A stretch of DNA of 64,000 bases from Streptomyces ficellus (GCF_030406405.1 NZ_JAUEPL010000010.1:1-64000), one strand, 5' to 3'. Positions 26,889-39,537 are shown, counted from the stretch's first letter. The notes: a model not told the origin generated them from the letters alone. Translations and numbers: made by a program.

Positions 26889-28667
26889 ATGGGCCGTGAC
26901 CTGCAGCTGCGCACTGCCACTGCGGAGGATCGTGAGTGGATCCACGAACTGCGTCACCGGGTGTACGCACAGGAGCTGGGCCAGCATGCGCCGGATCCGG
27001 GCGGCCGGCTCCGTGACGGGCTGGACGGCGACAACGTCTACCTGGTCGTGGCGCGAGGCGCCACCCGGATCGGCTTCGTCAGCCTGACTCCGCCCTGGTT
27101 GGGGCGGTACGCGCTGGACAAGTACCTGACCCGTGACGAGCTGCCGCTGCTGAGCGAGGGCGATCTGTTCGAGGTGCGCATCCTCACCGTTGAGCCGCGC
27201 TGGCGGTCCTCCGCGGCGGCGCCGCTGCTGATGTACGCGGCGTTGCGCTGGATCGCCTCCCGGGGCGGGCGCCGGGTGGTGGCGATGGGGCGCACCGAGC
27301 TGCTCGCCATGTACCGGGCCGCCGGCCTGCGCCCGGTGGGCCGTACCGTCCACAGCGGTGCGTTGACGTTCGAGGTGCTGACCGGCAGCGTGACCGAGCT
27401 GACGAAGGTCACGATGGAGCGCTACCGCACCACGCTGGAGCGTCTGCGGTCGGAAGTGGACTGGCGGCTGGACGTGCCGTTCGCACCCCGGCCGGACGGC
27501 TGCGAGCACGGCGGCGCTTCGTTCACCGCCATCGGCACGGACTTCCGCAGCCTGCACCGGCGCCGTGAGGTGGTTGCGGCCGACGTGCTGGACGCCTGGT
27601 TCCCGCCGGCCCCCGGGGTGCGGGCGGCGCTCGCGGAAGATCCGGCCTGGGCCGCCCGGACCTCGCCGCCGACCGGGGCCGAGGGCCTGCTGGCGGAAAT
27701 CGCCGAGACCCGGGCGCTTCCGGCGGAGGCCCTCGCGGTCGGCGCCGGCTCATCCGACTTGATCTTCAGGGCGTTCGGCCAGTGGCTGACCCCGCAGAGC
27801 AGGGTGCTTCTGATGGACCCGGGCTACGGCGAGTACGCCCACGTCACGGAGAGGGTGATCGGGTGCCGGGTGGACCGGTTCCGGTTGCGCCGCGAGGACG
27901 GCTGGCGGATCGATCCGGCGCGGCTGTCCGCTGCCGTCGGGTCCGGCCGCTACGACCTCGTGGTGGTCGTCAACCCCAACAACCCGACCGGACGCCACGC
28001 GCCGGCCGCGGAGTTGCGCTCGGTGATCGCCGCGGCGCCCGCCCGCACCCGCTGGTGGATCGACGAGGCATACCTCGGCTATGCCGACCTGACCGAGTCG
28101 CTCGCCGGCCTCGCCGCGTCGGACCCGCGGGTAGTGGTCTGCAGCTCACTGTCCAAGATGTACGCGCTGTCCGGCATGCGGGCCGCCTACCTGGTGGCCG
28201 AGCCGACCACCGCCGCCCGGCTGCGCCGGTGGACGCCGCCCTGGCCGGTCAGCCTCCCGGCGCAACTGGCCGCGGTGGCAGCCCTGCGCGACCCGGCGTA
28301 CTACAGCGACTGCTGGCTGCGCACCCACGCGCTGCGCCGCCACCTGGCCGCGGACCTGGCCGGGCTGGACGAGGCCGTGGTGGTCGAGGAGGCCGTGGCG
28401 AACTTCCTCACCGTGACCCTGCCGTCCGGCGGGCCGAGTGCCGCGGACGTGGTGAACGAGTGCCGCCGCCACGATGTGTACCTGCGTGACCTGTCGCCAC
28501 TGTCGTCGGCGTACCAGGGGCGCACGGTACGCATCGCGGTCAAGGACACCGCCGAGAACGCGCGCATCGTGGCCGCCTTCCGGGCCGCCCTGGACGTACT
28601 GCGGCCGCGGTCGGCCCCGCTCGTACCGGTGCCTGAGGGTGTTCCCGCCGCCGGCGCCGCCCGGTGA
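26889..28667 (+). CDS. Fusion: N-acyltransferase (GNAT/autoinducer-synthase-like) plus PLP aminotransferase
   Basis: 592 residues in two parts. Residues 1-190 look like a GNAT or N-acyl amino acid synthase fold: HRVYAQELGQHAP, DGDNVYLVVARGATRIGFVSL, then EVRILTVEPRWR. Residues about 205-590 are a class I/II aminotransferase close to histidinol-phosphate aminotransferase or CobD: GAGSSDLIFRAFGQWL, VVVVNPNNPTGR, IDEAYLGYAD and the PLP Lys in SSLSKMYALSGMR (about 423). ATG 26889 is preceded by GAGAGAGG. The stop overlaps the start of a CdsA-like gene (GTGA). Together these suggest synthesis of an amine- or amino-acid-containing lipid, but no substrate can be named. Confidence 0.82.
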   Translation: MGRDLQLRTATAEDREWIHELRHRVYAQELGQHAPDPGGRLRDGLDGDNVYLVVARGATRIGFVSLTPPWLGRYALDKYLTRDELPLLSEGDLFEVRILTVEPRWRSSAAAPLLMYAALRWIASRGGRRVVAMGRTELLAMYRAAGLRPVGRTVHSGALTFEVLTGSVTELTKVTMERYRTTLERLRSEVDWRLDVPFAPRPDGCEHGGASFTAIGTDFRSLHRRREVVAADVLDAWFPPAPGVRAALAEDPAWAARTSPPTGAEGLLAEIAETRALPAEALAVGAGSSDLIFRAFGQWLTPQSRVLLMDPGYGEYAHVTERVIGCRVDRFRLRREDGWRIDPARLSAAVGSGRYDLVVVVNPNNPTGRHAPAAELRSVIAAAPARTRWWIDEAYLGYADLTESLAGLAASDPRVVVCSSLSKMYALSGMRAAYLVAEPTTAARLRRWTPPWPVSLPAQLAAVAALRDPAYYSDCWLRTHALRRHLAADLAGLDEAVVVEEAVANFLTVTLPSGGPSAADVVNECRRHDVYLRDLSPLSSAYQGRTVRIAVKDTAENARIVAAFRAALDVLRPRSAPLVPVPEGVPAAGAAR

Positions 28668-29467
28668 TCACCGTGGCGTCCCTGGCGCCCTACCTCGGCG
28701 GGGCGCTGGCGGTGGGTGGCGTTGCGGTGGCGGCGTCCCGGCGCCGCGAGCTGCTGACCCGGTGGTGCGCCTGGGCGATCGGAGTGCCCCTGGTCACCGG
28801 TGCGTTCTGGTGGGGCCGCCCGGGCGCCGCGGCCATCGCCGTAGTGGTCGGGGTGATCGCCGCGATGGAGTTCGGCGGGCTGATGCGGCTGGGCCGGGCC
28901 GACCGGGTGGTGCTGGCAGCGGCGGTGGCAGGCGTCGTGCTGGCCGCCTGGCTGGCGCCCGGGCAGGAGCTTAGGGCGGTCGCGGTCGGGGCGCTCGCGG
29001 TGGCCGCGGTGCCGCTCCTGGCCGGCGACACCGACCACGGCCTGCACCGGCTCGGCGCCGGCGTGCTCGGGCTGGCCTGGCTGAGTGTGCTGGCCGCGCT
29101 GGTGCCGCTCGGGGCGAGCGCGCTCGCGCTGTTCGTGGCGGTCTCGATCGCCGACATCGTGGCGTACTTCGCCGGTCGAGGACTCGGCGGTCCGCGGCTG
29201 TCGCCACTGTCACCGGCCAAGCGGTGGAGCGGGACCCTGGCCGGGGCCGCGGCCGGCCTCGGCGTGCTCGCCCTGCTCTCCGCGCTGAGCTGGCCGATGG
29301 CGGTGGCCGTCGCGGTCGGCGGCCCGGCCGGCGACCTGCTCGAATCCATGATCAAAAGAGGGGCGCGGGCAAAGGACGCCGGCCGCTGGCTCCCCGGCTC
29401 CGGCGGCCTGCTGGACCGCATCGACTCACTGCTCATCGCACTGGCCGTCCTGCTCGTCCTGCGCTGA
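28664..29467 (+). CDS. Phosphatidate cytidylyltransferase-like (CdsA paralogue)
   Basis: 267 residues, many hydrophobic segments. The CTP-transferase signature is intact near the C-terminus: SPLSPAKRWSGTLAG, then GDLLESMIKR, KDAGRWLPGSGG and LLDRIDSLL. CdsA makes CDP-diacylglycerol from phosphatidate and CTP in the membrane. Housekeeping cdsA normally sits by frr and pyrH, so this copy, coupled by a GTGA overlap to the acyltransferase-aminotransferase fusion, is likely a specialised paralogue that activates a lipid or lipid-like phosphate for that pathway. Confidence 0.87.
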   Translation: MITVASLAPYLGGALAVGGVAVAASRRRELLTRWCAWAIGVPLVTGAFWWGRPGAAAIAVVVGVIAAMEFGGLMRLGRADRVVLAAAVAGVVLAAWLAPGQELRAVAVGALAVAAVPLLAGDTDHGLHRLGAGVLGLAWLSVLAALVPLGASALALFVAVSIADIVAYFAGRGLGGPRLSPLSPAKRWSGTLAGAAAGLGVLALLSALSWPMAVAVAVGGPAGDLLESMIKRGARAKDAGRWLPGSGGLLDRIDSLLIALAVLLVLR

Positions 29468-29606
29468 CCGTCGTCCGCCCCGGGCGGGAATCGCTCACCC
29501 GAGGAACCCGAGGAACCGGAATGGCTGGAATGGCTGGAATGGCTGGAAATCGCGGCAACGGCGCAGACTGAAGGGAGAGCACAGCCTCTGTTCGGAAGGT
29601 GACCAG

Positions 29607-30521
29607 ATGGCAGGGAAGGGTTCGCGTTACGTACCCGATCGGGGGCTCACCGCGCGCATGGTGACGACGATGTTCCTGATCGGGCTGTTGTACGTCGTGT
29701 TCGTCGGGGTCCTGCTGGCCACGCTGCGGGATTCGTGGCCGGTCATCGTGGCGATCGCGGGTGGGCTGTTCGTGGTGCAGTTCTGGTTCAGTGACCGGAT
29801 CGCCGCGTTCAGCATGGGGGCCCGGGAGGTCACGCCCGAGCAGCAGCCGGAGCTGCACGGTGCCGTCGACCGGATCTGCGCGCTCGCCGATATGCCCAAG
29901 CCGCGCGTGGCGATCGCCGAGAGCGACGTACCGAACGCTTTCGCCACCGGGCGTAACCAGAAGAGTGCCATGGTGTGCGCCACCACCGGGCTGCTGCGGC
30001 GTCTGGAGCCGGAGGAACTGGAGGGGGTTCTCGCGCACGAGCTGTCGCACGTGGCGCATCGCGATGTCGCGGTGATGACCATCGCGTCGTTCCTGGGGGT
30101 ACTCGCGGGCACGATGACGCGGATCGCGCTATGGGGCGGCTTCGGCCGGCCCGGCAACAGCCGCGACAGCAACACCGCCATCGCGATGCTGGTGATCCCG
30201 CTGGTCAGTGCCGTGGTGTACGTGATCAGCTTCCTGCTCACCCGGCTGCTCTCCCGCTACCGCGAGCTCTCCGCCGACCGCGCCGCCGCCCTGCTGACCG
30301 GCCGCCCCTCCGCGCTCGCCTCCGCGCTGACCAAGGTGACCGGCCAGATGGCGAGGATCCCGACGCGGGACCTGCGCAAGGCGGAGCCGTTCAACGCCTT
30401 CTGGTTCGCGCCCGCGTTCTCCTCCAAGGAGAGCCTGAGCAGGCTGTTCTCCTCGCACCCGACGCTGGAGCAGCGCCTCGACCAGCTGGGCCGGATCTCG
30501 GCGCAGCTCGGCCGCCCGTAA
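29607..30521 (+). CDS. htpX: Zinc metalloprotease HtpX
   Basis: 304 residues of the M48B family of membrane-embedded quality-control proteases. Two N-terminal helices (MFLIGLLYVVFVGVLL and VIVAIAGGLFVVQFWF) precede the cytosolic part with the zinc motif HELSH (about residue 144) in GVLAHELSHVAHRD and the later Glu in ELSADRAAALLTG. It would cleave misfolded membrane proteins under envelope stress. GGAAGGTGA precedes ATG 29607. It is followed by the PspAB gene, a pairing common in Streptomyces. A short GGAATGGCT repeat lies at about 29519-29545 upstream. Confidence 0.95.
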   Translation: MAGKGSRYVPDRGLTARMVTTMFLIGLLYVVFVGVLLATLRDSWPVIVAIAGGLFVVQFWFSDRIAAFSMGAREVTPEQQPELHGAVDRICALADMPKPRVAIAESDVPNAFATGRNQKSAMVCATTGLLRRLEPEELEGVLAHELSHVAHRDVAVMTIASFLGVLAGTMTRIALWGGFGRPGNSRDSNTAIAMLVIPLVSAVVYVISFLLTRLLSRYRELSADRAAALLTGRPSALASALTKVTGQMARIPTRDLRKAEPFNAFWFAPAFSSKESLSRLFSSHPTLEQRLDQLGRISAQLGRP

Positions 30522-30558
30522 GCCGGTAAGCCGGTAAGCCGGTAAGCCGGTAAGCCGG
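30519..30558. repeat. Five 8-bp tandem repeats (TAAGCCGG) at the htpX stop
   Basis: Five perfect TAAGCCGG units in a row. The first TAA is the htpX stop codon, so extra TAA triplets appear downstream in shifting frames. It lies in the htpX-pspAB gap. Confidence 0.9.
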
Positions 30559-30591
30559 TGATTTCGTAAGGCGGGGACGGAGGTTCGTGCC

Positions 30592-31203
30592 GTGGGTCTT
30601 CTCGACATCATCCTCGGCCGCAGTCGGCCGGTCCGGCCCGATCTCGACCAGCTCTTCGCCCTGCCCGCCGCCGCGATCACGCTCCAGGCGGGCGCCGGGT
30701 TCGCGCCGACCGGCCTCGGCTCGGTGTGCTTCGCCAGCGTCGAGGGCGGCGCCTTCGCGCGGCTCCAGCGGGACGTACGTGAGCTGCTCGACGCGGACAC
30801 CGGCCGGGGCGGCGTACCGGTCGAGTTCAGCCAGGACGCGTACGGCTACACCTGGCTCCTCGTACGCCACCCTCCCGACGACATCGTGTCGCTGGTCAAC
30901 GACCTGCACGCGGTCAACACGCTCCTCCAGGACGCCGGGTTCGGCCCGCAGCTGCTCTGCTCATTGACCGGTTTCCACGCGGTCGAGGGGCAGGAGGGGG
31001 CGGAGGGGGAGCACCGGGCGCTGGCGCTGGTCTACCTCTACAAGCGGGGCACGTTCTATCCGTTCGCGCCGCTCCCGGGACGCGCCGAGAAACGGGACAG
31101 TGCCGTGGAGCTGCAGGTCAGGGCGCTGCTCAAGGACGATCTGCGGATCGAGCCGGAGCTGGAGCGGTGGTTCCCCGTCTGGGGCGCGCCAGGGCTTCGG
31201 TGA
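30592..31203 (+). CDS. PspA-associated protein PspAB
   Basis: 203 residues, soluble. The sequence follows the PspAB family layout: MGLLDIILGRSRPVRPDLDQLFALP at the N-terminus (quoted as GLLDIILGRSRPVRP and DLDQLFALPAAA), then GYTWLLVRHPPDDIVSLVND, DAGFGPQLLCSL and the closing YPFAPLPG. These proteins are tied by context to the phage-shock (PspA) envelope stress response in Actinobacteria. Here the htpX neighbour supports that. GTG 30592 follows GGACGGAGG. Confidence 0.8.
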   Translation: MGLLDIILGRSRPVRPDLDQLFALPAAAITLQAGAGFAPTGLGSVCFASVEGGAFARLQRDVRELLDADTGRGGVPVEFSQDAYGYTWLLVRHPPDDIVSLVNDLHAVNTLLQDAGFGPQLLCSLTGFHAVEGQEGAEGEHRALALVYLYKRGTFYPFAPLPGRAEKRDSAVELQVRALLKDDLRIEPELERWFPVWGAPGLR

Positions 31204-31227
31204 AGCGCCTCGCGGTCGCGGTCGCGG

Positions 31228-31449
31228 TCAGGGCGTCCAGCGGTACTTGCCGCCGCCCACCCACCTCACCAGCGCCGGATCGTCCAGGTCCACATGCGTC
31301 AGCCCCGCCTGGTGCGCGAGCCGGACCACGTCCAGCATGTCGCGCGCGATCCCGACCGGGTTCCCGTGGATCTGGACGACGCGGAACGGCGGGTCGCCGG
31401 GCACGACGCCGGAGACGACGATCGGGGCGCCAAGGTGGTGGTCGGTCAC
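31228..31449 (-). CDS. Conserved small hypothetical protein, 73 residues
   Basis: From GTG 31449 the frame gives a compact soluble protein with a beta-alpha start (PIVVSGVVPGDPPFRVVQIHG), an amphipathic helix (ARDMLDVVRLAHQAGL) and an unusual aromatic end, WVGGGKYRWTP. Codon use is native. I do not recognise a family. It converges with pspAB and is the last in a run of minus-strand genes behind clpB, so it may ride on the chaperone transcript. Confidence 0.6.
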   Translation of the reverse strand: MTDHHLGAPIVVSGVVPGDPPFRVVQIHGNPVGIARDMLDVVRLAHQAGLTHVDLDDPALVRWVGGGKYRWTP

Positions 31450-31504
31450 ACTTCCAGCGTCTCGCGTCCGTACGCGCGCCGCACTCCGCACACGGTCAGC
31501 AGGG

Positions 31505-31861
31505 TCACCGCTCCAGCGGCCGCAGCACCCGTACCGCCTCCTTCGGGTCGGGTACGGAGACGGCGAGGCGGCCGAACGGTGCCCAGTGGCGCAGCTCGAC
31601 GCAGAGCACCGGCCCGTCCGCCCGTACGGCCACGAAGTCCTCCGTGCCGTCGGGGAGGCGCCAGGTGCCCACGCACAGCCGCGCCGGGCTCCAGAAACCC
31701 TTGCCGCACCGACCCCGCAGCGCCCGCCACCAGTCGGGCTCGATCCGCGCCCGGCGCAGCGCGGAGACCGGAACGCGCACGTTGCGGCGGCGTGCGGCCA
31801 GCTTCTCCCACCAAGACAGACGGACGACGATGTCTGTGCCGTCCACGACCACTCGGGCCAT
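31505..31861 (-). CDS. PH-like hypothetical protein, 118 residues
   Basis: Starts at ATG 31861 (MARVVVDGTDIVVRLSWWEK). Alternating beta strands with a Trp-rich loop (EPDWWRALRGRCGKG) and a basic face (KLAARRRNVRVPVSALRRARI) resemble the bacterial pleckstrin-homology-like proteins common in actinomycetes. The end, VSVPDPKEAVRVLRPL, fits the last helix of that fold. Function unknown. It follows the J-domain gene by 35 bases on the same strand. Confidence 0.65.
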   Translation of the reverse strand: MARVVVDGTDIVVRLSWWEKLAARRRNVRVPVSALRRARIEPDWWRALRGRCGKGFWSPARLCVGTWRLPDGTEDFVAVRADGPVLCVELRHWAPFGRLAVSVPDPKEAVRVLRPLER

Positions 31862-31896
31862 CGTCGCGACACCTCCGTGAGTGAGCCCCGCGGCGC

Positions 31897-32319
31897 TCAG
31901 CGGCGCCACCGTTCCACCCGTACCGGACCCGCTCGCAGGGGAGCCTCTGGTGCGGCCCGGTACGGACGGAGGCCGAGGACCACCACGATCCTGGGGCGAT
32001 CGGCCGCGCGATCGGCCGGGCGATCGGCCGTGCGATCGGTCGCGCGCCGGTCCACCCGTACCGTGCGCCGTGGCGGCGCAGGGCTTGCCGGCTGCGCCCG
32101 CCGGCTGTCGTCGTACGCCGTCCGCCGCTGAGGATCGCGCAGCGTCTCGTACGCGGCGACCACACGGTCCAGTTGGTCACCGGCCACGGGCTCACCGGCG
32201 GTGGTGTCCGGGTGCAGGGCCCGGACCAGCCTCCGGAAGGCCGCCCTGATCTGGGCGTCCGAAGCCGTCGGTGCCACTCCGAGCACCGTGTAGGGGTTCT
32301 CCTGCCCGCGTGCCGCCAC
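31897..32319 (-). CDS. Small J-domain protein
   Basis: 140 residues. The J domain occupies the first 65: NPYTVLGVAPTASDAQIRAA, the DnaK-stimulating HPD in RALHPDTT, and AAYETLRDPQRRTAYD. The rest is Arg/Ala/Asp-rich with a short repeat (TDRTADRPADRAADRPR) and a hydrophobic VVVLGLRPY. It would recruit DnaK to an unknown client. The start GTG 32319 is set by GGAGG eight bases upstream. It lies 74 bases after clpB and forms a second J-protein in the same chaperone gene run. Confidence 0.8.
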   Translation of the reverse strand: MAARGQENPYTVLGVAPTASDAQIRAAFRRLVRALHPDTTAGEPVAGDQLDRVVAAYETLRDPQRRTAYDDSRRAQPASPAPPRRTVRVDRRATDRTADRPADRAADRPRIVVVLGLRPYRAAPEAPLRAGPVRVERWRR

Positions 32320-32393
32320 TGGTCCCACCTCCGCGTCGGCACATCGCAAACGCCGCGGCTATCTACTGTTCATACAGCTCATGTCCGATGTGT

Positions 32394-35090
<2,697 letters not shown>

Positions 35091-35096
35091 GGGGGT

Positions 35097-35492
35097 TCAC
35101 CTCCTACCGGTGCTGCTGCCTCGCCGGGCGAGGGCGGCTTCGAGTTCCTCGATACGGTCCAGCAGGTCGAGTACGACGCCGAGGGCGGCGTAGTTCAGCC
35201 CCAGGCCCGTACGCAGCCGGTGGATGCGCGCCACCCGCGCCAGCTGCGCGGTGCCGAACCACAGCCGGCCGGCCGGGTCGGTGTCGGGCTCCAGGAGGCC
35301 CAGCGTGACGTAGCGGCGCACCAGCTCGGGGTGCAGGCCGGTGGCGGCGGCGAACTCGTCCAGCGGGACGCCGGCCCGGTACATGCCGTACGTGCCGTGC
35401 GTGCCGTGCGTGCCATGCGCGCTGTACGTGCCGTACGCGCCGTACGTGGCGGTCACGCGGGCGAGTGGGTAGCGGCTCGGGTTCTGCGCCAC
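35097..35492 (-). CDS. cbpM: MerR-like chaperone modulator, CbpM type
   Basis: 131 residues. After residue 40 the sequence has the CbpM/HspR-like helix-turn-helix (VPLDEFAAATGLHPELVRRYVTLGLLEP, seen as ATGLHPELVRRYVTLGLL), WFGTAQLARVARIHRLRT and LNYAALGVVLDLLDRIEEL. The final segment fits CbpM better than HspR, which has a GRRYS-type wing. In E. coli CbpM inhibits CbpA, and the dnaJ gene just upstream is CbpA-type. The N-terminus holds an inserted Tyr/His/Gly-Thr repeat. It may regulate the operon or only its J protein. GTG 35492 begins six bases after the dnaJ stop. Confidence 0.72.
   Translation of the reverse strand: MAQNPSRYPLARVTATYGAYGTYSAHGTHGTHGTYGMYRAGVPLDEFAAATGLHPELVRRYVTLGLLEPDTDPAGRLWFGTAQLARVARIHRLRTGLGLNYAALGVVLDLLDRIEELEAALARRGSSTGRR
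35382..35455. repeat. 9-bp-type repeat encoding GTYGTH in the CbpM N-terminus
   Basis: CGTACGTGC, CGTGCGTGC and CGTACGCGC-type units repeat about eight times, keeping the frame. They encode alternating GTY, GAY, GTH and AHG steps just before the helix-turn-helix. Confidence 0.75.
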
Positions 35493-35498
35493 GTGTGC

Positions 35499-36551
<1,053 letters not shown>

Positions 36552-36593
36552 CTACTCCACCGATCCCTGTCGTGGTCCTTCCCAACTCGCCCC

Positions 36594-37322
36594 TCACTCG
36601 TCCGGCTTGGCCGCCACCGACACGACCGCCGGGCGCAGCAGCCCGCTGTCGCTGCCGTACCCCGGGCGCAGCACCTGGACGACGCTGCCCGGCGCCGCCG
36701 CCGGCTCCTCGCGCACCTGCGCGGCCTCGTGCCGGGCCGGGTCGAAGGGCTCCCCGAGGTCGGCGATCCGCCGGTAGCCGAGGTGCGCCAGTACGGCGTA
36801 CGCCTGCTGGCACACCGCCTCCACGCCCGCGACGATCGCCTTCGGATCGGCCGCGGCGTGCTGGAGCGCGAGCTCCAGGTGGTCCACCACCGGCAGCCAC
36901 GCGGCGGTGACGCGGTCGCGCTCGGTGCGGCGTACCTCCTCCAACTGCCGCTCGTAGCGCTTGCGGAGGTTCTCCATCTCCGCCACCGCACGCTGCCAGC
37001 GGTCCCGCAGCTCCTCGACGTCCAGCTCCGGCAGCGCGGGCGCGCCACCGGGAGAGGCCCCGGCCCGGGCGCCCTCGCCGGGCCGCTGATGCACGTCGCC
37101 GTACGTGGCGGCTCCCTGGCCCGGTCGCGGGCTGTGCTCCCCGGCCCGGTCAGCCGCCGTGTCCCGTACGGCCGCGCCGTCAGCCGCCGTGTCCTGTACC
37201 GCGGCGTCCCGAGCGGCCGTGTCCTGCACCGCCGTGTCCTCCACCGCCGTGTCCTGTACGGCCGTGCCGTCAGCCGCCGTGTCCTGTACCGCTCGCTCGG
37301 GCTCTCGCGCCTGGTCCTTCAT
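36594..37322 (-). CDS. grpE: GrpE nucleotide exchange factor with repeat-rich N-terminus
   Basis: 242 residues. The C-terminal two-thirds is GrpE: the long helix EELRDRWQRAVAEMENLRKRYER, seen as LRDRWQRAVAEMENLRKR, and the wing with VLAHLGYRRIADLGEPFDP and HEAAQV. It dimerises and releases ADP from DnaK. Residues about 8-60 are an acidic repeat built from AVQDTA, AVEDTA and AVRDTA units, not seen in ordinary GrpE. ATG 37322 is 64 bases after the dnaK stop. Confidence 0.92.
   Translation of the reverse strand: MKDQAREPERAVQDTAADGTAVQDTAVEDTAVQDTAARDAAVQDTAADGAAVRDTAADRAGEHSPRPGQGAATYGDVHQRPGEGARAGASPGGAPALPELDVEELRDRWQRAVAEMENLRKRYERQLEEVRRTERDRVTAAWLPVVDHLELALQHAAADPKAIVAGVEAVCQQAYAVLAHLGYRRIADLGEPFDPARHEAAQVREEPAAAPGSVVQVLRPGYGSDSGLLRPAVVSVAAKPDE
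37150..37300. repeat. 15-bp-type repeat encoding VQDTA units in GrpE
   Basis: Variants of GCCGTGTCCTGTAC recur about eight times with 12-27 bp spacing on the plus strand, encoding T(A/V)QDTA on the coding strand. Frame is kept throughout. Confidence 0.8.
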
Positions 37323-37386
37323 GGTCCATCACCCCGCAGTCCACTCGTCCCACTCGTCGTAAGGCCGGGTCGTCCTCACGGGGCGG

Positions 37387-39321
37387 TCACTCGGGCCTGA
37401 AGTCGGCGTCGATCACGTCGTCCCCGCCGCCGGCCCCCGCCGGTCCGCCGCCCGGTCCGCCCTGAGGCCCCGGCCCGGCCGCACCGCCACCGACGCCACC
37501 GGCACCACCGGCACCACCGGCACCACCGGCGCCCGCGGCCGCCAGCCCGTGGAGGACCTGCTGGAGGTCTCCCGTCAGGGACCGCACACGGTCCAGCGGG
37601 GCCTCTTCCTTGACGGCCTGGCGCGCGTCGGCGACGAGCTGCTCGGCCCGTGCCTTCTCGTGTACGGGGACGGCGTCGCCGAGCTCGCCCAGCCGCCGCT
37701 CCACCTGGTAGGCGGCGCTGTCGAGCTCGTTGCGCGCCTCGACCTGCTCGCGGATACGGGCGTCCTCGGCGCGGTTGCGCTCGGCCTCCTCGACCATCTT
37801 CTGGACCTCGGACTCGTCCAGGGTGCCGCTGCCGGAGACGGTGATGCTCTGCTCGGCACCGGTGTCCTTGTCCTTCGCGGACACGTTCAGGATGCCGTTG
37901 GCGTCGATGTCGAACGTCACCTCGATCTGCGGCACGCCACGGGGCGCCGGACGGATGTTCTCCAGCCGGACGCGGCCCAGGACCCGGTTGTCCGCGGCGC
38001 GTTCGCGCTCGCCCTGGAGGACGACCACGTCCACGGCGGGCTGGTTGTCCTCCGCTGTGGTGAACACCTCGCTGCGCCGGGTGGGGATGGTGGTGTTGCG
38101 CTCGATCAGCTTGGTCATCAGACCGCCGAGCGTCTCCACACCCAGCGACAGCGGGGTGACATCCAGCAGCAGGACGTCCTTGACCTCGCCCTGGAGCACC
38201 GCCGCCTGGACCGCCGCGCCCAGCGCCACGACCTCGTCCGGGTTGACCGACATGTTCGGGTCCTTGCCGCCGGTCAGCCGCCGCACCAGCGCCTGCACCG
38301 CAGGGATACGGGTCGAACCGCCGACGAGGATCACCTCGTCCAGGTCGTCCGCCGTCACCTTGCCGTCCGCCATCGCCTGCCGCACCGGACCCATGCACCG
38401 CTCGACCAGGTCGGCCGTGAGCTGCTCGAACGTCGCCCGCGTCACGGTGGTCGTGAGGTGCTTCGGCCCGGAGGCGTCGGCGGTGACGAAGGGCAGGTTG
38501 ATCTGCGTCTGCGCCGTCGCGGACAGCTCGACCTTCGCCTTCTCCGCCGCTTCGTACAGCCGCTGGAGCGCCTGCGGGTCGCGGCGCAGATCGATCCCGT
38601 TCTCGCGCTCGAACTGTTCCGCCAGGTGGTCGACCAGGCGCCGGTCGAAGTCGTCACCGCCCAGGTGGGTGTCACCGGCGGTCGAACGCACCTCGACCAC
38701 GCCGTCGCCCACGTCCAGGATGCTGACGTCGAAGGTGCCACCGCCCAGGTCGAAGACCAGCACCGTCTCGTGCTTCTGCTTGTCCAGCCCATACGCCAGG
38801 GCCGCCGCGGTCGGCTCGTTGATGATCCGCAGGACCTCAAGGCCCGCGATACGCCCCGCGTCCTTGGTCGCCTGCCGCTGCGCGTCATTGAAGTACGCCG
38901 GAACCGTGATCACCGCTTGGGTGATCTTCTCGCCGAGCTGCTTGGCGGCATCGTCCACCAGCTTGCGCAGCACCGCGGCGGAGATCTCCTCCGGGGCGTA
39001 CGACTTGCCCCGCACCGAGAAGCGTGCCGCGTCCTCGGGGCCGGGCACGACTTCGTACGAGACCTGCTCGGCCTCCGTACGGACCTCGTTGAAGCGCCGG
39101 CCGACGAACCGCTTGGCCGAGTACACCGTGCCCTTGGGGTTCAGCACCGCCTGCCGGCGCGCCATCTGCCCGACCAGCCGCTCGCCGGTATCGGTGAACG
39201 CCACCACCGAGGGTGTGGTGCGACCGCCCTCGGCGTTGGTGATCACGCGGGGCTGGCCGCCCTCGTACACGGCGATCACCGAGTTCGTCGTCCCCAGATC
39301 GATACCCACAGCCTTCGCCAT
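37387..39321 (-). CDS. dnaK: DnaK (Hsp70), probable secondary copy
   Basis: 644 residues with the full Hsp70 layout: ATPase motifs [62 protein letters not shown] and [11 protein letters not shown]; linker [13 protein letters not shown]; substrate domain; helical lid. The C-terminus ends with Gly/Ala repeats (GAGGAGGAGG) before the typical [11 protein letters not shown]. The start ATG 39321 fits GGAGG seven bases upstream; ATG 39327 lies too close. The clpB, cbpA and cbpM neighbours suggest a stress-dedicated operon beside the housekeeping dnaK elsewhere, though that cannot be proved from one window. Confidence 0.95.
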   Translation of the reverse strand: MAKAVGIDLGTTNSVIAVYEGGQPRVITNAEGGRTTPSVVAFTDTGERLVGQMARRQAVLNPKGTVYSAKRFVGRRFNEVRTEAEQVSYEVVPGPEDAARFSVRGKSYAPEEISAAVLRKLVDDAAKQLGEKITQAVITVPAYFNDAQRQATKDAGRIAGLEVLRIINEPTAAALAYGLDKQKHETVLVFDLGGGTFDVSILDVGDGVVEVRSTAGDTHLGGDDFDRRLVDHLAEQFERENGIDLRRDPQALQRLYEAAEKAKVELSATAQTQINLPFVTADASGPKHLTTTVTRATFEQLTADLVERCMGPVRQAMADGKVTADDLDEVILVGGSTRIPAVQALVRRLTGGKDPNMSVNPDEVVALGAAVQAAVLQGEVKDVLLLDVTPLSLGVETLGGLMTKLIERNTTIPTRRSEVFTTAEDNQPAVDVVVLQGERERAADNRVLGRVRLENIRPAPRGVPQIEVTFDIDANGILNVSAKDKDTGAEQSITVSGSGTLDESEVQKMVEEAERNRAEDARIREQVEARNELDSAAYQVERRLGELGDAVPVHEKARAEQLVADARQAVKEEAPLDRVRSLTGDLQQVLHGLAAAGAGGAGGAGGAGGVGGGAAGPGPQGGPGGGPAGAGGGDDVIDADFRPE

Positions 39322-39537
39322 CGCCATGCCTCCACGCTGACCTGCTGACCTGCTGACCGCCACGGCCGCCCGCCCGGCGTCAGGCCCTGCTCGCCGCCCG
39401 GCGAACAGGCGCTCGGCGCTCGGCGAGGGGCATACGGCACATCACCCGATGGAGCCTCATGAGGCCTGCCGCCTCCATGGTGCGTCGTAGGGCGTTATGC
39501 CGACAATGCCCTGTTCGGAGGCCGTGGAGCCCACTGA

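Noticed and set aside
35097..35492. Calling the MerR-like gene hspR
   Set aside because: The region after the helix-turn-helix lacks the HspR wing and fits CbpM, and its partner J protein lacks zinc fingers.
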